NCBI GenBank assembly: GCA_005503165.1
Contig: SCNT01000019.1
Span: 23,617-87,616 of the forward strand
Direction: 5' to 3'
Source: Sphingomonadaceae bacterium 3R27E2-A
GTDB lineage: Bacteria > Pseudomonadota > Alphaproteobacteria > Sphingomonadales > Sphingomonadaceae
Length of the DNA: 64,000 nucleotides
Shown in pieces: positions 1 through 8,184 of this stretch. Within the stretch, counting starts at the first letter, position 1; each line of letters begins with the position of its first letter. Below the pieces are notes generated by a model, which worked only from the letters and a program-made list of their open reading frames with translations, did no database searches and had not been told where the DNA came from. The position numbers were made by a program, and so were the translations under genes.

Positions 1-1
1 G

Positions 2-352
2 TCGCAGTTGAGCCTGATCGAGGTCCACGACTGCTTCTCGGTCACCGAGCTGGTGACGATGGAAGACCTCCACATCTCCAAGGAAGGCCAGGGCTGGCGC
101 GACGTGCTCGACGGCTTCTACGACGCCGACGGGGCGATCCCGTGCCAGATCGACGGCGGACTCAAATGCTTTGGCCATCCGATCGGCGCGTCGGGGCTGC
201 GGATGATCTATGAAAACTATCTCCAGATCCTCGGCCGCGCGGGCGAGCGGCAGCGACAGGACAATCCGGTGTTCGCCTTGAGCCACAATCTCGGCGGGAT
301 GCCGAACCAGAATGTGTCGTCGATCGCGATCATCGGGAAGGCCGATGCGTGA
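2..352 (+). CDS. Thiolase / SCP-x-type acetyl-CoA acetyltransferase, C-terminal part
   Basis: The 5' end lies outside the window; the open frame enters at base 2. About 116 residues remain. They carry the C-terminal thiolase signatures EVHDCFS near the start (the catalytic N/H-E/D-A/C-F region) and GHPIGASG (the conserved active-site His and the Gly-rich CoA loop). The HDCFS form is more like SCP2/SCP-x thiolases than the NEAF form of classical acetyl-CoA acetyltransferases. It would cleave or form 3-ketoacyl-CoA in the cytoplasm. The following CoA-transferase and acyl-CoA dehydrogenase, both on the same strand, suggest catabolism of a fatty acid, sterol-like or branched acyl-CoA. The substrate cannot be told from the fragment. 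Confidence 0.88.
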   Translation, partial: SQLSLIEVHDCFSVTELVTMEDLHISKEGQGWRDVLDGFYDADGAIPCQIDGGLKCFGHPIGASGLRMIYENYLQILGRAGERQRQDNPVFALSHNLGGMPNQNVSSIAIIGKADA

Positions 353-359
353 GCCTATG

Positions 360-447
360 CCGTTCCCCGGCGAAAGCCGGGGCCCAGAGCGTAATGGCGC
401 AACGCTTATTTGGAACCGCATGGGCCCCGGCTTTCGCCGGGGAACGG
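360..447. repeat. Palindromic element, family 4, between thiolase and CoA-transferase
   Basis: A perfect 27-bp inverted repeat (360-386 against 421-447) flanks a 34-bp centre. Each arm also contains its own mini-hairpin, CCCCGGC-GAAA-GCCGGGG, so it can fold as one long stem or as two small hairpins. Related copies are at 18524-18591 (inside edd) and 62258-62334. It starts 8 bp after the thiolase stop and ends 6 bp before the next GTG start, so it also occupies the ribosome-binding region of the CoA-transferase gene. Confidence 0.9.
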
Positions 448-453
448 TAGGCC

Positions 454-1650
454 GTGTATAACCTCCTCCCCAATCTCTCGGTCATCGAGGCGTCTTCCTT
501 TGTCGCGTCGCCGACCGCGGGCCTTTATCTTGCACAGATGGGGGCGGAGGTGATCCGCGTCGACCAGATCGGCGGCGGCCCCGATTTCCGGCGCTGGCCG
601 GTCACCGACAACAATGACTCCCTCTATTGGGAAAATCTCAACCGCGCGAAAAAGTCGGTCGCGCTCGACCTCGGGCGGCCCGAGGGGCGCGAGCTGCTGC
701 AGGCGCTGGTGCGCGCGACCGGCCAGTTCGTCACCAACTTCCCCGTCGGCGGCTTCCTGTCGCACGAGACGCTCGCGGAGGGACGCCCCGACCTGATCAC
801 CGTGCGCGTGATGGGCTGGGCCGACGGCTCGCCCGCGCTCGACTATACGGTGAACAATGCGGTCGGCTATCCGATGCTCACCGGCGCCGGGCCCGAGCCC
901 GTCAACCATGTGCTGCCCGCCTGGGATCTGCTCACCGGCGCCTATGCCGCCTTCGCGCTGATGGCGGCGATCCAGCGCCGCGCAGCGACCGGCGAAGGCG
1001 GCGAGGTGCGGCTGCCGCTGTCCGACATTGCGATCGGTACCGTCGCCAATCTGGGGGGCATCGCCGAGGTCCTGTACGGCGGCACGAACCGGCCGCGGCT
1101 GGGCAATGCGGTCTACGGCCTGTTCGGGCGCGATTTCGTGACGCGCGACGGCACCCGCACGATGATCGTCGTCGTGACACCGCGCCAATGGGCGAACCTG
1201 GTTGCCGCCCTGGACCTCGGTCAGGCTGTCGCCGCGATCGAGGCGGACCGCGGCGTGTCCTTCGCCAGGGACGACGGGGTGCGTTTCGAGCACCGCGACG
1301 CGCTCTATCCCTTGTTCGAGGCGGCAATCGCCGCGCGCGATCATGCCGATCTCGCTACCGCCTTCGACGCGGGCGGGATCGTCCATTCGCCGTACCGGAC
1401 GATGCTCGATGCCGCGAACGATCCGGCGCTGGTCGCGAACAATCCGATCTTCGGTGCGGCGGCGAACCCGAGCGGCTTCGCCTATCCCGCCGCTGGCGCC
1501 TTTGCGATCATCCCGCAGGCCCAGCGCCGGCCGCCCGCCCCCGCCCCGCGCAACGGCCAGCATAGCGAGGCGGTGCTCGCCGAGCGGCTGGGCCTTTCCA
1601 GCGGCGCGATCGCCGCGCTCATCGACAAGGGACTGGTCCACCAGGCATGA
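454..1650 (+). CDS. Class III (CaiB/BaiF-type) CoA-transferase
   Basis: A 398-residue protein, a usual length for family III CoA-transferases. The N-terminus (LSVIEASSFVASPTAGLYLA) and the GAEVIRVD motif match the Rossmann-like first domain. Asp158 in PAWDLLTGAYA fits the catalytic aspartate that forms the mixed anhydride with the acyl group. It moves CoA between carboxylic acids in the cytoplasm. The start is GTG with no clear ribosome-binding site, because the palindromic element abuts it. Its stop overlaps the next gene start (ATGA), so it is translationally coupled to the acyl-CoA dehydrogenase and probably activates that enzyme's substrate. Racemase activity of the AMACR type is an alternative within the same fold. 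Confidence 0.88.
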   Translation: MYNLLPNLSVIEASSFVASPTAGLYLAQMGAEVIRVDQIGGGPDFRRWPVTDNNDSLYWENLNRAKKSVALDLGRPEGRELLQALVRATGQFVTNFPVGGFLSHETLAEGRPDLITVRVMGWADGSPALDYTVNNAVGYPMLTGAGPEPVNHVLPAWDLLTGAYAAFALMAAIQRRAATGEGGEVRLPLSDIAIGTVANLGGIAEVLYGGTNRPRLGNAVYGLFGRDFVTRDGTRTMIVVVTPRQWANLVAALDLGQAVAAIEADRGVSFARDDGVRFEHRDALYPLFEAAIAARDHADLATAFDAGGIVHSPYRTMLDAANDPALVANNPIFGAAANPSGFAYPAAGAFAIIPQAQRRPPAPAPRNGQHSEAVLAERLGLSSGAIAALIDKGLVHQA

Positions 1651-2801
1651 CGCAGGATTACACCGCCATCCGCGAGGAGGTCGCAAAGCTTTGCGCGCAG
1701 TTTCCGGGCCCCTATTGGCAGGCGAAGGACCGGGCGCGCGAATATCCCAGCGAGTTCGTCGCCGCGCTCGGCGAAGCGGGCTATCTCGCCGCGCTGATTC
1801 CCGAAGACTATGGCGGCGCGGGGCTCCCGCTGTCGGCCGCGGCGGCGATCCTCGAGGAAATCCAGCGGCAGGGCTGCAACGGCGGCGCGGTGCATGCGCA
1901 AATGTATGTGATGGGCACGGTGCTGCGCCACGGGTCGGAGGAGCAGAAGGCGCGCTACCTGCCGCGCGTCGCGACCGGCGAGCTGCGGCTGCAGGCCTTC
2001 GGGGTCACCGAGCCGACGAGCGGGACCGACACGCTGAGCCTGAAGACGACGGCAAAGCGCGACGGCGACGAATATGTCGTCAATGGCCAGAAGCTGTGGA
2101 CCAGCCGCGCCGAGCATAGCGACCTCATGATCCTGCTCGCGCGCACGACGCCCCGCGAAGAGGCGGCGAGCCGCACCGAGGGGCTTTCGGTCTTCCTGGT
2201 CGACATGAAGGAAGCGCTCGCCGCGGGCACGCTGTCGATCCGCCCGATCGACACGATGATGAACCATGCGACGACCGAAATCTTCTTCGACAATATGCGC
2301 ATCCCCGCCGCGAACCTGATCGGCGAGGAGGGCAAGGGGTTCCGCTACATATTGTCGGGCATGAACGCCGAACGGCTGCTGATCGCCGCCGAGTGCATCG
2401 GCGATGCGAAGTGGTTCATCGAAAAGGCGAGTGCATACGCAAAGGAGCGCGTGCTGTTCGGACGCCCGATCGGCCAGAACCAGGGCGTGCAATTCCCGAT
2501 CGCGCGCGCCTATGCCCAGATGCGCGCCGCCGAACTCCTCGTCCACGACGGCATCGCCAGATATGAAGCGGGCGAGAATGCCGGGGCCGAAGCCAATATG
2601 GCCAAGATGCTCGCCGCCGAGGCGAGCTGGGCCGCGGGCGAAGCGTGCATCCAGACCCACGGCGGCTTCGGCTTCGCCGCGGAGTACGACATCGAGCGGA
2701 AGTTCCGCGAGACGCGCCTCTATCAGGTCGCGCCGATCAGCACGAACATGATCCTGTCCTATGTGGCCGAGCATGTGCTGGGAATGCCGCGCAGCTATTG
2801 A
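1647..2801 (+). CDS. Acyl-CoA dehydrogenase
   Basis: 384 residues, the standard size of FAD-dependent acyl-CoA dehydrogenases. Visible features are the N-terminal helical domain (EYPSEFVAALGEAGYLAALI), the FAD and substrate loop FGVTEPTSGTDT followed by KLWTSRAEHSD, and the C-terminal HGGFGFAAEYDIER block with RLYQVAPIS, where the FAD pyrophosphate is bound. It introduces the alpha-beta double bond in an acyl-CoA and passes electrons to electron-transfer flavoprotein. It overlaps the CoA-transferase by four bases (ATGA) and ends in a short A-tract that doubles as the opposite-strand terminator's T-tract. Chain-length preference cannot be read from the sequence. Confidence 0.92.
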   Translation: MTQDYTAIREEVAKLCAQFPGPYWQAKDRAREYPSEFVAALGEAGYLAALIPEDYGGAGLPLSAAAAILEEIQRQGCNGGAVHAQMYVMGTVLRHGSEEQKARYLPRVATGELRLQAFGVTEPTSGTDTLSLKTTAKRDGDEYVVNGQKLWTSRAEHSDLMILLARTTPREEAASRTEGLSVFLVDMKEALAAGTLSIRPIDTMMNHATTEIFFDNMRIPAANLIGEEGKGFRYILSGMNAERLLIAAECIGDAKWFIEKASAYAKERVLFGRPIGQNQGVQFPIARAYAQMRAAELLVHDGIARYEAGENAGAEANMAKMLAAEASWAAGEACIQTHGGFGFAAEYDIERKFRETRLYQVAPISTNMILSYVAEHVLGMPRSY

Positions 2802-2829
2802 AAAAGGGCGGGCCGCGAGGGGCCCGCCC
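2801..2829 (-). terminator. Intrinsic terminator of the minus-strand secreted protein gene
   Basis: GGGCGGGCC (2806-2814) and GGCCCGCCC (2821-2829) form a perfect 9-bp GC stem with a 6-nt loop. On the minus strand it is followed by five T (2805-2801), a classical Rho-independent layout. It lies 55 bp after the stop of the 2885-3775 gene and immediately beside the acyl-CoA dehydrogenase stop. Confidence 0.8.
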
Positions 2830-2884
2830 AGTGTGCGACCGGCGACTTGGGGGTCTGGCCGGCCGCCCCTTCCTTCCGGAAAGG

Positions 2885-3775
2885 TCAGCGCCGGTGGCCC
2901 TCGCGCGGCTCGGGAGCGGGCGCGGGCGCACCGTCCGCTTCCTGCGCCTTGGCCTCGTCCTTCAGCTGGCCCTTGGTCATGCCGGTGACGAGCACGTCGC
3001 CCGAGCCGGCGAAATTCGCGGCGGGAAGCGTCGCGAAGCGGTCGCCGACCTCGACGGTCACGGCCTCGACGACGCCGCGCCCGGTCTGGCGCACGCTCTG
3101 CACATAGCCGATCGCCTTGCCGCGCGCGTCGGTCACCGGCATGCCGGGCTCGACCGCGAACATGCCGTTGGCGCTCGCCGCGCCGCTGCCCGCAGCCGCG
3201 AGCTGGCCGAGGCTGCCCTGGAAGCTGCCCGTCGCCGAGCCCGCGCCGCTCGCCGACCCCGATACGCCCGACAGCGCGCCGCCGGCCTGGTCGCGGACCC
3301 CGCCGGCCGCGCCGCGTGCGGTACCGGTGACGCTCGAGGCGGCGCCGCGCGCGGAGTCGACCGCGCCGCGCCCGGCCTGGCCGGCGAAATCGGTGCCGAC
3401 CGCCTGTACGCCGAGCGCACCCTGCCCCGACGCGCCGCCTTCGCCCGCGGCATTGCCACCGACCGCATTGCCGAGCAGCTCCCCCTCGCCGTTCACCGAG
3501 CCCTTGCCGCGGACTTCGCCCTGGCCATTGCCCTGGACGCGGCCCGAGCGGCGGTCGACCTTGGCCTCGCCGCGGCCCGAACCGGTGAGGTCGCCCGCCG
3601 AGCCGAGCGTACCGCCGACGGGACCAATGGGTCCGCCAAGCGTGCCGCCTAAATTGCCGCCAAGCCCGCCGGTCAGCCCGCCGCCGCCGCCGAGCAACTG
3701 CGCCGAGGCCGGCGCGGACAGCGCCAGCGCCGAAGCGGCGAGCGCGAGGGTCGAAACGAGGAAACGATGGGCCAT
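2885..3775 (-). CDS. Secreted Gly/Ala-rich low-complexity protein with a PRC-barrel-like C-terminus
   Basis: 296 residues. The first 26 residues form a clear Sec signal peptide ending in ASA-Q. Residues about 27-60 are Gly-rich (LLGGGGGLTGGLGGNLGG), then comes a long Gly/Ala/Ser stretch that reads like degenerate XGXG repeats. The last 90 residues look folded: GMPVTDARGKAIGYVQSV, then a beta-rich section ending TLPAANF, which resembles a PRC-barrel-like module (inference). The tail is acidic and Pro-rich. It is probably a periplasmic or envelope protein. It has its own terminator and its own promoter gap from the S8 peptidase. No enzymatic function is visible. Confidence 0.75.
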   Translation of the reverse strand: MAHRFLVSTLALAASALALSAPASAQLLGGGGGLTGGLGGNLGGTLGGPIGPVGGTLGSAGDLTGSGRGEAKVDRRSGRVQGNGQGEVRGKGSVNGEGELLGNAVGGNAAGEGGASGQGALGVQAVGTDFAGQAGRGAVDSARGAASSVTGTARGAAGGVRDQAGGALSGVSGSASGAGSATGSFQGSLGQLAAAGSGAASANGMFAVEPGMPVTDARGKAIGYVQSVRQTGRGVVEAVTVEVGDRFATLPAANFAGSGDVLVTGMTKGQLKDEAKAQEADGAPAPAPEPREGHRR

Positions 3776-3869
3776 AGGTCTTCTCCTGAACTTGCGGCCC
3801 GCAAGCCGGGCCTGGCTGGAGAACGACGGGGCTTTCGATTTTATTCCCGAAAAATTCGGGAGGCGCGAT

Positions 3870-5129
3870 TCAGCGGCCGCAATCGCCGCAAATCAGCCCG
3901 TGGCCATAGACATTGTCGCGGCCCTTCTTGCCGAGGTCGCGCGCCTCGCCGATCAGCGCGGTCACCGACTCCTCGACCCGGCCGACGACGGGGGCAGGGT
4001 AGAATCTCACGAGCCGCCCCGCGACGAGCGGCGCGGCGAAGGAGGTGCCGCGCAGCCGCTCGGTCGATGCCGCCCCCGTCGCGGCGAGCACGTCGGCGCC
4101 CGGCGCGGCGAAGTCGACCGGCGTCTTGCGCCCCGCCTCGGGCAATGCGCGACCCTTGGCATCGACCCCGGTCACCCCGAGCACGCCCGGATAGGCGGCG
4201 GGATATGCAGGCGGCGCGGCGGGTCCGTCGTTGCCGACCGCCGCGACGATCAGCATGCCGCGTTGCTGCGCACGCGACACGGCGGTACGCAGCAACTTAT
4301 TGTCGGGGCCGACGAGGCTGATCGTCGCCACCGCGACGTCGCCCTCGACCAGCCAGCCGAGCGCGCGCGCGATCGCGCTGGCGTTGCCGCCCGCGGGGTC
4401 GCTGCCATAGACGTCGGCCGCCCGCAGCCGCTGCCCCGGAGCGGCGCCGCGCACCGCGCCGCTGCCCACCAGCAGCGAGGCGACCGCCGTGCCGTGGCGG
4501 CTCGCCGCCGGCGCGCCCTTGGCAAAGCCGCGCTGCTCGACGCGCCCCGCGACCGAGGGATGCGCCGCGACGCCGCCGTCGATCAGGCCGAGCGATGCGG
4601 TGCCCCCGCCCGCCGTGCTCGCGATCGCCGCGCCGGGGAGCATAGCGCCCGAACCCGAAGCACCGCTGGCGAAATAGAGATGGTCGGCGTCGATTTCGGC
4701 CTCGGGCAGCAATTTACCGAGCTGCTTTTGCGCGCGCGCCAGACTGCGCCCCTTGGGCACCGCAAATCGCACGACCTCTAGGTCGAGCCCTTCGATCCGC
4801 TCGCGGTCGATCACGGCAAAGCCCGCGCCGGCGGCGCGCGCGGTCATCGCGGCGTCGACCCCGGTCGCGACGAGCACGCCGCGCACCGCCGGCTCGCCAT
4901 TGCGGTCGACCTCGACCCGGTCGCCATGGTCGCGCAGCAGGTCCGTGATCCGGTCGAGCCGCAGCCGCGCCAGCGTCGCGCGCGTCGTCGCCAGCGGGTC
5001 CATGTCGAGTTTCGGCAGCGGCGGGACGATCCGCGCGGCATCGGGCAGCGGCACCGCGACCTGCGCCTGCCCAGCGCCGGCGACCAGCATCAGCGGAAGC
5101 AGAAACAGGCCGGCCAGCAATCGCATCAT
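3870..5129 (-). CDS. S8 (subtilisin-like) serine peptidase, secreted
   Basis: 419 residues with a signal peptide (about residues 1-22) and a propeptide-like region to about residue 170. The catalytic triad is visible: Asp184 in GLIDGGV, His212 in SRHGTAVASLL and Ser363 in GTSFAAPLVAG, with oxyanion Asn300 in AAVGNDGP. Two Cys residues near the C-terminus (ICGDC) may form a disulfide. It should act in the periplasm or outside the cell. It is divergent from an ECF sigma gene with a symmetrical promoter between them, so it is probably part of that sigma factor's regulon. It might be an effector, or a protease taking part in signalling; the sequence does not decide. Confidence 0.92.
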   Translation of the reverse strand: MMRLLAGLFLLPLMLVAGAGQAQVAVPLPDAARIVPPLPKLDMDPLATTRATLARLRLDRITDLLRDHGDRVEVDRNGEPAVRGVLVATGVDAAMTARAAGAGFAVIDRERIEGLDLEVVRFAVPKGRSLARAQKQLGKLLPEAEIDADHLYFASGASGSGAMLPGAAIASTAGGGTASLGLIDGGVAAHPSVAGRVEQRGFAKGAPAASRHGTAVASLLVGSGAVRGAAPGQRLRAADVYGSDPAGGNASAIARALGWLVEGDVAVATISLVGPDNKLLRTAVSRAQQRGMLIVAAVGNDGPAAPPAYPAAYPGVLGVTGVDAKGRALPEAGRKTPVDFAAPGADVLAATGAASTERLRGTSFAAPLVAGRLVRFYPAPVVGRVEESVTALIGEARDLGKKGRDNVYGHGLICGDCGR

Positions 5130-5182
5130 TCATCCTTGTCGCAGCCGAAGCCCGTCGCTCCGGAATTTTTTTAGCAGGATGC

Positions 5183-5214
5183 GGAAGAAACGATACAAGG
5201 CGGTCGTTTCTTCC
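5183..5214. promoter_or_regulatory. Symmetrical ECF-type promoter region
   Basis: A perfect 11-bp inverted repeat (5183-5193 and 5204-5214) reads GGAAG-N17-CGTT on the plus strand and, by symmetry, GGAAG-N17-CGTT on the minus strand. This spacing and sequence resemble ECF promoters (GGAAC-like -35, CGTT/CGTC-like -10). The plus-strand start would fall about 20-25 nt before the sigma gene ATG, and the minus-strand start about 40 nt before the peptidase ATG. Sigma autoregulation with co-regulation of the peptidase is inferred. Confidence 0.55.
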
Positions 5215-5235
5215 CCGCACGGCAAAAAGGCGGAT

Positions 5236-5724
5236 ATGCGCTTCGAAGAACAATTGATCGAAATCCTGCCGCGCCTGCGCCGGTTCGCGCGCGGGCTGGC
5301 GGGGAGTGCCGCCGACGCCGACGACCTGTGCCAGGCCGCGATCGAGCGCGTGCTGAAGTCGCAGGGCCAATGGCAGCAAGGAACGAGACTGGACAGCTGG
5401 ATGTACCGCATCACCCGTAACCTGTGGATCGACGAACGCCGCGCGAGCGGCCGCCGCGGCGTCCACACGCCGATCGACGAGGCCGCCATCCAGATCGCAG
5501 GCGACGACGCCGACAGCGTCGAGGCGGGCACGCTGCGCGGCGACATCGACGGGGCGATGGCGCGCCTGCCCGATGAGCAGCGCGAAGTCGTGATGCTCGT
5601 GCTCGTCGAAGGCTATGCCTATCGCGAGGCGGCGGAAATATTGGACGTGCCGATCGGCACCGTCACCTCGCGCCTCGCGCGCGGGCGCGATACGCTGATG
5701 CACCTGCTCGGAGAAGCCGCATGA
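5236..5724 (+). CDS. ECF RNA polymerase sigma factor
   Basis: 162 residues, the size of a minimal ECF sigma factor. Region 2 spans about residues 8-75 (ADDLCQAAIERVLKS; SWMYRITRNLWIDERR for -10 recognition and DNA melting). Region 4 spans about 105-155 (LPDEQREVVMLVLVEGYAYREAAEILDVPIGTV split by the usual HTH), which reads the -35 element. The ATG at 5236 is chosen because AAAAAGGCGG precedes it and because the protein then begins at the usual ECF N-terminus. It overlaps the anti-sigma gene by ATGA, the standard co-translational layout. It probably controls its own promoter and the divergent S8 peptidase. Confidence 0.92.
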   Translation: MRFEEQLIEILPRLRRFARGLAGSAADADDLCQAAIERVLKSQGQWQQGTRLDSWMYRITRNLWIDERRASGRRGVHTPIDEAAIQIAGDDADSVEAGTLRGDIDGAMARLPDEQREVVMLVLVEGYAYREAAEILDVPIGTVTSRLARGRDTLMHLLGEAA

Positions 5725-6434
5725 CCCATGAAAAGGCCACCATTGCCGCCTTTGTCGATGGCGAACTCGACGACCTGACCGCGCGCCGGATCGAGCGCGA
5801 GGCGGCGACCGACGCCGCGCTCGCGGACGAGATCGCGCGCCACCGGGCGCTCACCGACCGGTTGCAGCGCCACTATGATCCCGTCGCCGACGAGACGATC
5901 CCCGACGAATTGCTGAAGCTGCTCGCGCGCTCCGAGGCGGAATCCCCTGCACCCGCCGTCGATACCAGCCTCGCGGCGCGCCGCGAGGCGAAGCGCGCGC
6001 GCTTCGCCCCGATGCACTGGGGCGCGATTGCTGCGTCGCTGGTGCTCGGCCTGGCGCTCGGCACCCAGCCGTGGCGGACGCCCGCCGACGTCGTGACCGA
6101 AGGCGGTGCCCTGGTCGCGTCAGGCGCGCTCGCGGCCGCGCTCGATACGCAGCTAGCGTCGAACCAAGCCGCCGACGCGCCGGTGCGCATCGGCCTCAGC
6201 TTCCGCGACCGGGCGGGGCGCACCTGCCGCAGCTTCGAAGGCGCGGCGCTGGCCGGGATCGGGTGCCGCGGTGCGGAGGGTTGGACGCTCGAACGCACGA
6301 TGCGGGAAAGCCGCCAGGGCGATTACCGCCAGGCGAGTTCGGGCGAACTCGCCGCCGCCGCCGCGGCCATGATGGCGGGCGAGCCCTTCGACGAGGCCGC
6401 CGAGCGCAAGGCTCGCGCCGAAGGCTGGCGCTAA
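5721..6434 (+). CDS. Membrane anti-sigma factor
   Basis: 237 residues. The N-terminal part (VDGELDDLTARRIEREAATD, about residues 12-31, then the helical DEIARHRALTDRLQRHYD) is the typical sigma-binding helical domain, but it lacks the HxxxCxxC zinc motif, so redox sensing by zinc is unlikely. A single membrane segment lies near residues 98-115 (WGAIAASLVLGLALG). The periplasmic part has two Cys (TCRSFEG and IGCRGAEG) that could pair. It would hold the ECF sigma inactive until an envelope signal arrives. It is coupled to the sigma gene by a four-base overlap. Confidence 0.88.
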   Translation: MTHEKATIAAFVDGELDDLTARRIEREAATDAALADEIARHRALTDRLQRHYDPVADETIPDELLKLLARSEAESPAPAVDTSLAARREAKRARFAPMHWGAIAASLVLGLALGTQPWRTPADVVTEGGALVASGALAAALDTQLASNQAADAPVRIGLSFRDRAGRTCRSFEGAALAGIGCRGAEGWTLERTMRESRQGDYRQASSGELAAAAAAMMAGEPFDEAAERKARAEGWR

Positions 6435-6457
6435 AGCTTCTGGAACGCGAACGAGAG

Positions 6458-6492
6458 AAAGGGCGGGCGCCCCATGTGACGCCCCCCTTCCC
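6458..6492. terminator. Possible bidirectional terminator after the anti-sigma gene
   Basis: AAGGGCGGGCG pairs with CGCCCCCCTT about 10 nt downstream, with one bulge. It sits between the convergent anti-sigma gene and the 6535-6870 gene. There is no good T-tract on either side, so the call is weak. Confidence 0.4.
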
Positions 6493-6534
6493 TTGCGACC
6501 CGGAAGTCTCCTCCCGGGGAGCTCATGGCGTGGC

Positions 6535-6870
6535 TCAGCCGCCGACCGTCACGCGGCCGACGCGATAGCCTTTCTTGCGCATTTCCTTCACATAATCCTT
6601 GTCGGCGTCGGTCACCTCGACGGTCCATTCGTCCCACGCGTCCCAGCGATCCTCGCGGTCGGTCGCATGGCGAAGGTCGCTGACCAGCTCCTTCTCGGCC
6701 TCCAGGATATCGGCTTTGTAATTATACCAATATTGGTTGTAGACGCCCGCGATCGGCTTCGAACGCACCGGCGGCGCGTCGAAGCCCGGGGGCATCGAGC
6801 CATAGGGAATTGCGGCAAAGGCGCTGGCCGGGAGAGCCAGGCAGACTGCCAGGGTGGTCCACTTTTTCAT
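6535..6870 (-). CDS. Small secreted protein of unknown function
   Basis: 111 residues from an ATG at 6870 that has AGGAG seven bases upstream; an in-frame ATG 21 bases earlier has no such site. The first 20 residues are a Sec signal peptide (KKWTTLAVCLALPASAFAA). The mature part is short, rich in Trp, Tyr and charged residues (YNQYWYNYKADILEAEKELV, DRWDAWDEWTVE), with no Cys. It is probably periplasmic. I do not recognise the family. It is convergent with the anti-sigma gene and separated from gpsA by 115 bp. Confidence 0.7.
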   Translation of the reverse strand: MKKWTTLAVCLALPASAFAAIPYGSMPPGFDAPPVRSKPIAGVYNQYWYNYKADILEAEKELVSDLRHATDREDRWDAWDEWTVEVTDADKDYVKEMRKKGYRVGRVTVGG

Positions 6871-6985
6871 CGTCCATCTCCTGATAAACACGCCCGGATG
6901 ATGCGGGTCGCAGGGAAGAACGAGCCAGCAGGCGGATTTCTTCCCGGCCTGACGGAGATTCCGAACGTCTCGCGGCGGAATCGCC

Positions 6986-7987
6986 TCAGCCAGGATGCGC
7001 TTCGTCGCCGACCGACGAGCGGAGCAGGCCGCGAAACACCTCCTGCGCGTCGCGTTTGCCCTGCGTCACATCATAAACGTCCTGCGCGATCGGCATCGCG
7101 AGCCCGTGCTTTTCGGCGAGCGCGATTACCGTCGGGGCGCTCTTCACCCCCTCGGCGACCATATTCATGCCCGCGATGATGTCGTCGATCCTGCGCCCCT
7201 TGCCGAGTTCGACCCCGACATGGCGGTTGCGGCTCAAGGGACTGGTGCAGGTCGCGATGAGGTCGCCCATGCCGGTTAGCCCCGCAAAGGTCTCGGCGCG
7301 CCCGCCCATCGCGACACCGAGCCGCGTGATCTCGGCGAGACCGCGTGTCATCAGCGCCGATCGCGTGTTGTCGCCCGCGCCCAGACCGTCGCCCATGCCG
7401 ACCGCGATCGCGATGATATTCTTGAGCACCCCGCCGAGTTCGCAGCCGAGGAGGTCGGTGTTGGTGTAGACGCGGAACAGCCCCGAGTGGAACACCGGCT
7501 GGAGCGCGCGAACGACGATCTCGTCCTCCATCGACAGGACGCTCGCCGCCGCCTGGCCGGTCATGATCTCGCGCGCGAGGTTCGGGCCGGTGAGCACGCC
7601 GACGGGGTGGCCGGGCAGCACCTCCTCGATCAGCTCGGTCATGCGCTTGCCCGACGAAAGTTCGAGGCCCTTGGTCAGGCTGATGACGGGCACCCACGGG
7701 CGGAGATGCGCCTTCGCCTCTTCGAGCACGCCGCGGAAGCTGTGCGAGGGCACGCCCATCACGAGCACATCGGCGCCGGCGACGACCTCCGCCATGTCGT
7801 TTGTCGCGCGCAGCGCCGACGGCAGCGTGATGCCTGGGAGATATTTCCTGTTCTCGCGGGCGCCGTTGATGCCCTCGACGGTCTCGGCATCGCGCGCCCA
7901 CAAAGTGATCGGCGCGTTGCGCGACACCACCGCCGCCACTGTCGTACCCCAGCTGCCCCCACCGAGCAGGCCGACTTTCAGACGCAT
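6986..7987 (-). CDS. gpsA: NAD(P)+-dependent glycerol-3-phosphate dehydrogenase
   Basis: 333 residues, the family's usual size. The N-terminal nucleotide-binding loop is GLLGGGSWGTT; further signatures are LTGPNLAREI, the catalytic-lysine region CELGGVLKNIIAIAVGM and GMGDLIATC with SRNRHVG. It reduces dihydroxyacetone phosphate to sn-glycerol-3-phosphate, the backbone for phospholipid and triacylglycerol synthesis, in the cytoplasm. It is the most downstream gene of the minus-strand lipid block that also holds plsB and plsC, although a repeat element separates it from the hydrolase upstream. A 7-bp hairpin (CTCTCCC/GGGAGAG, 7992-8014) lies immediately upstream of the start. GlpD, the reverse catabolic enzyme, is encoded 14 kb away. 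Confidence 0.95.
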   Translation of the reverse strand: MRLKVGLLGGGSWGTTVAAVVSRNAPITLWARDAETVEGINGARENRKYLPGITLPSALRATNDMAEVVAGADVLVMGVPSHSFRGVLEEAKAHLRPWVPVISLTKGLELSSGKRMTELIEEVLPGHPVGVLTGPNLAREIMTGQAAASVLSMEDEIVVRALQPVFHSGLFRVYTNTDLLGCELGGVLKNIIAIAVGMGDGLGAGDNTRSALMTRGLAEITRLGVAMGGRAETFAGLTGMGDLIATCTSPLSRNRHVGVELGKGRRIDDIIAGMNMVAEGVKSAPTVIALAEKHGLAMPIAQDVYDVTQGKRDAQEVFRGLLRSSVGDEAHPG

Positions 7988-8046
7988 GAGCCTCTCCCGT
8001 GTTTTGGGGGAGAGTGGCGCGGGAATGGGTGGTTGGCAAGGTCATG

Positions 8047-8183
8047 ATCCTCCCTGTGGCGCAGCCATGGGGAGGTGTCAGCGCGCAGCGCTGACGGAGC
8101 GGCAAAGACGCAAGGTTGCTGGCCCCCTCCACCATCCGCTTCGCGGACGGTCCCCCTCCCCATCGCATCGCGACAGGGAGCAT
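8047..8183. repeat. Diverged copy of the family 1 branched palindromic element
   Basis: The outer arms CTCCCTG (8050-8056) and CAGGGAG (8174-8180) pair, as do TGGGGAGG (8068-8075) and CCTCCCCA (8155-8162). Between them lie two self-complementary units, TGGC-GCA-GCCA and TCGC-ATC-GCGA, the same plan as the copies at 30351, 39696 and 59485. The central part is a different module (TGTCAGCGCG...GCTGACGGAG), shared with the element at 63860. It lies between the hydrolase 3' end and gpsA. Confidence 0.8.
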
Positions 8184-8184
8184 T

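Noticed and set aside
406..1686. Long antisense open frame opposite the CoA-transferase gene, and many similar antisense frames across the window
   Set aside because: Their composition is Arg/Ala/Gly/His-rich without folds, a usual by-product of GC-rich coding DNA; the opposite strand carries a clear family match in each case.
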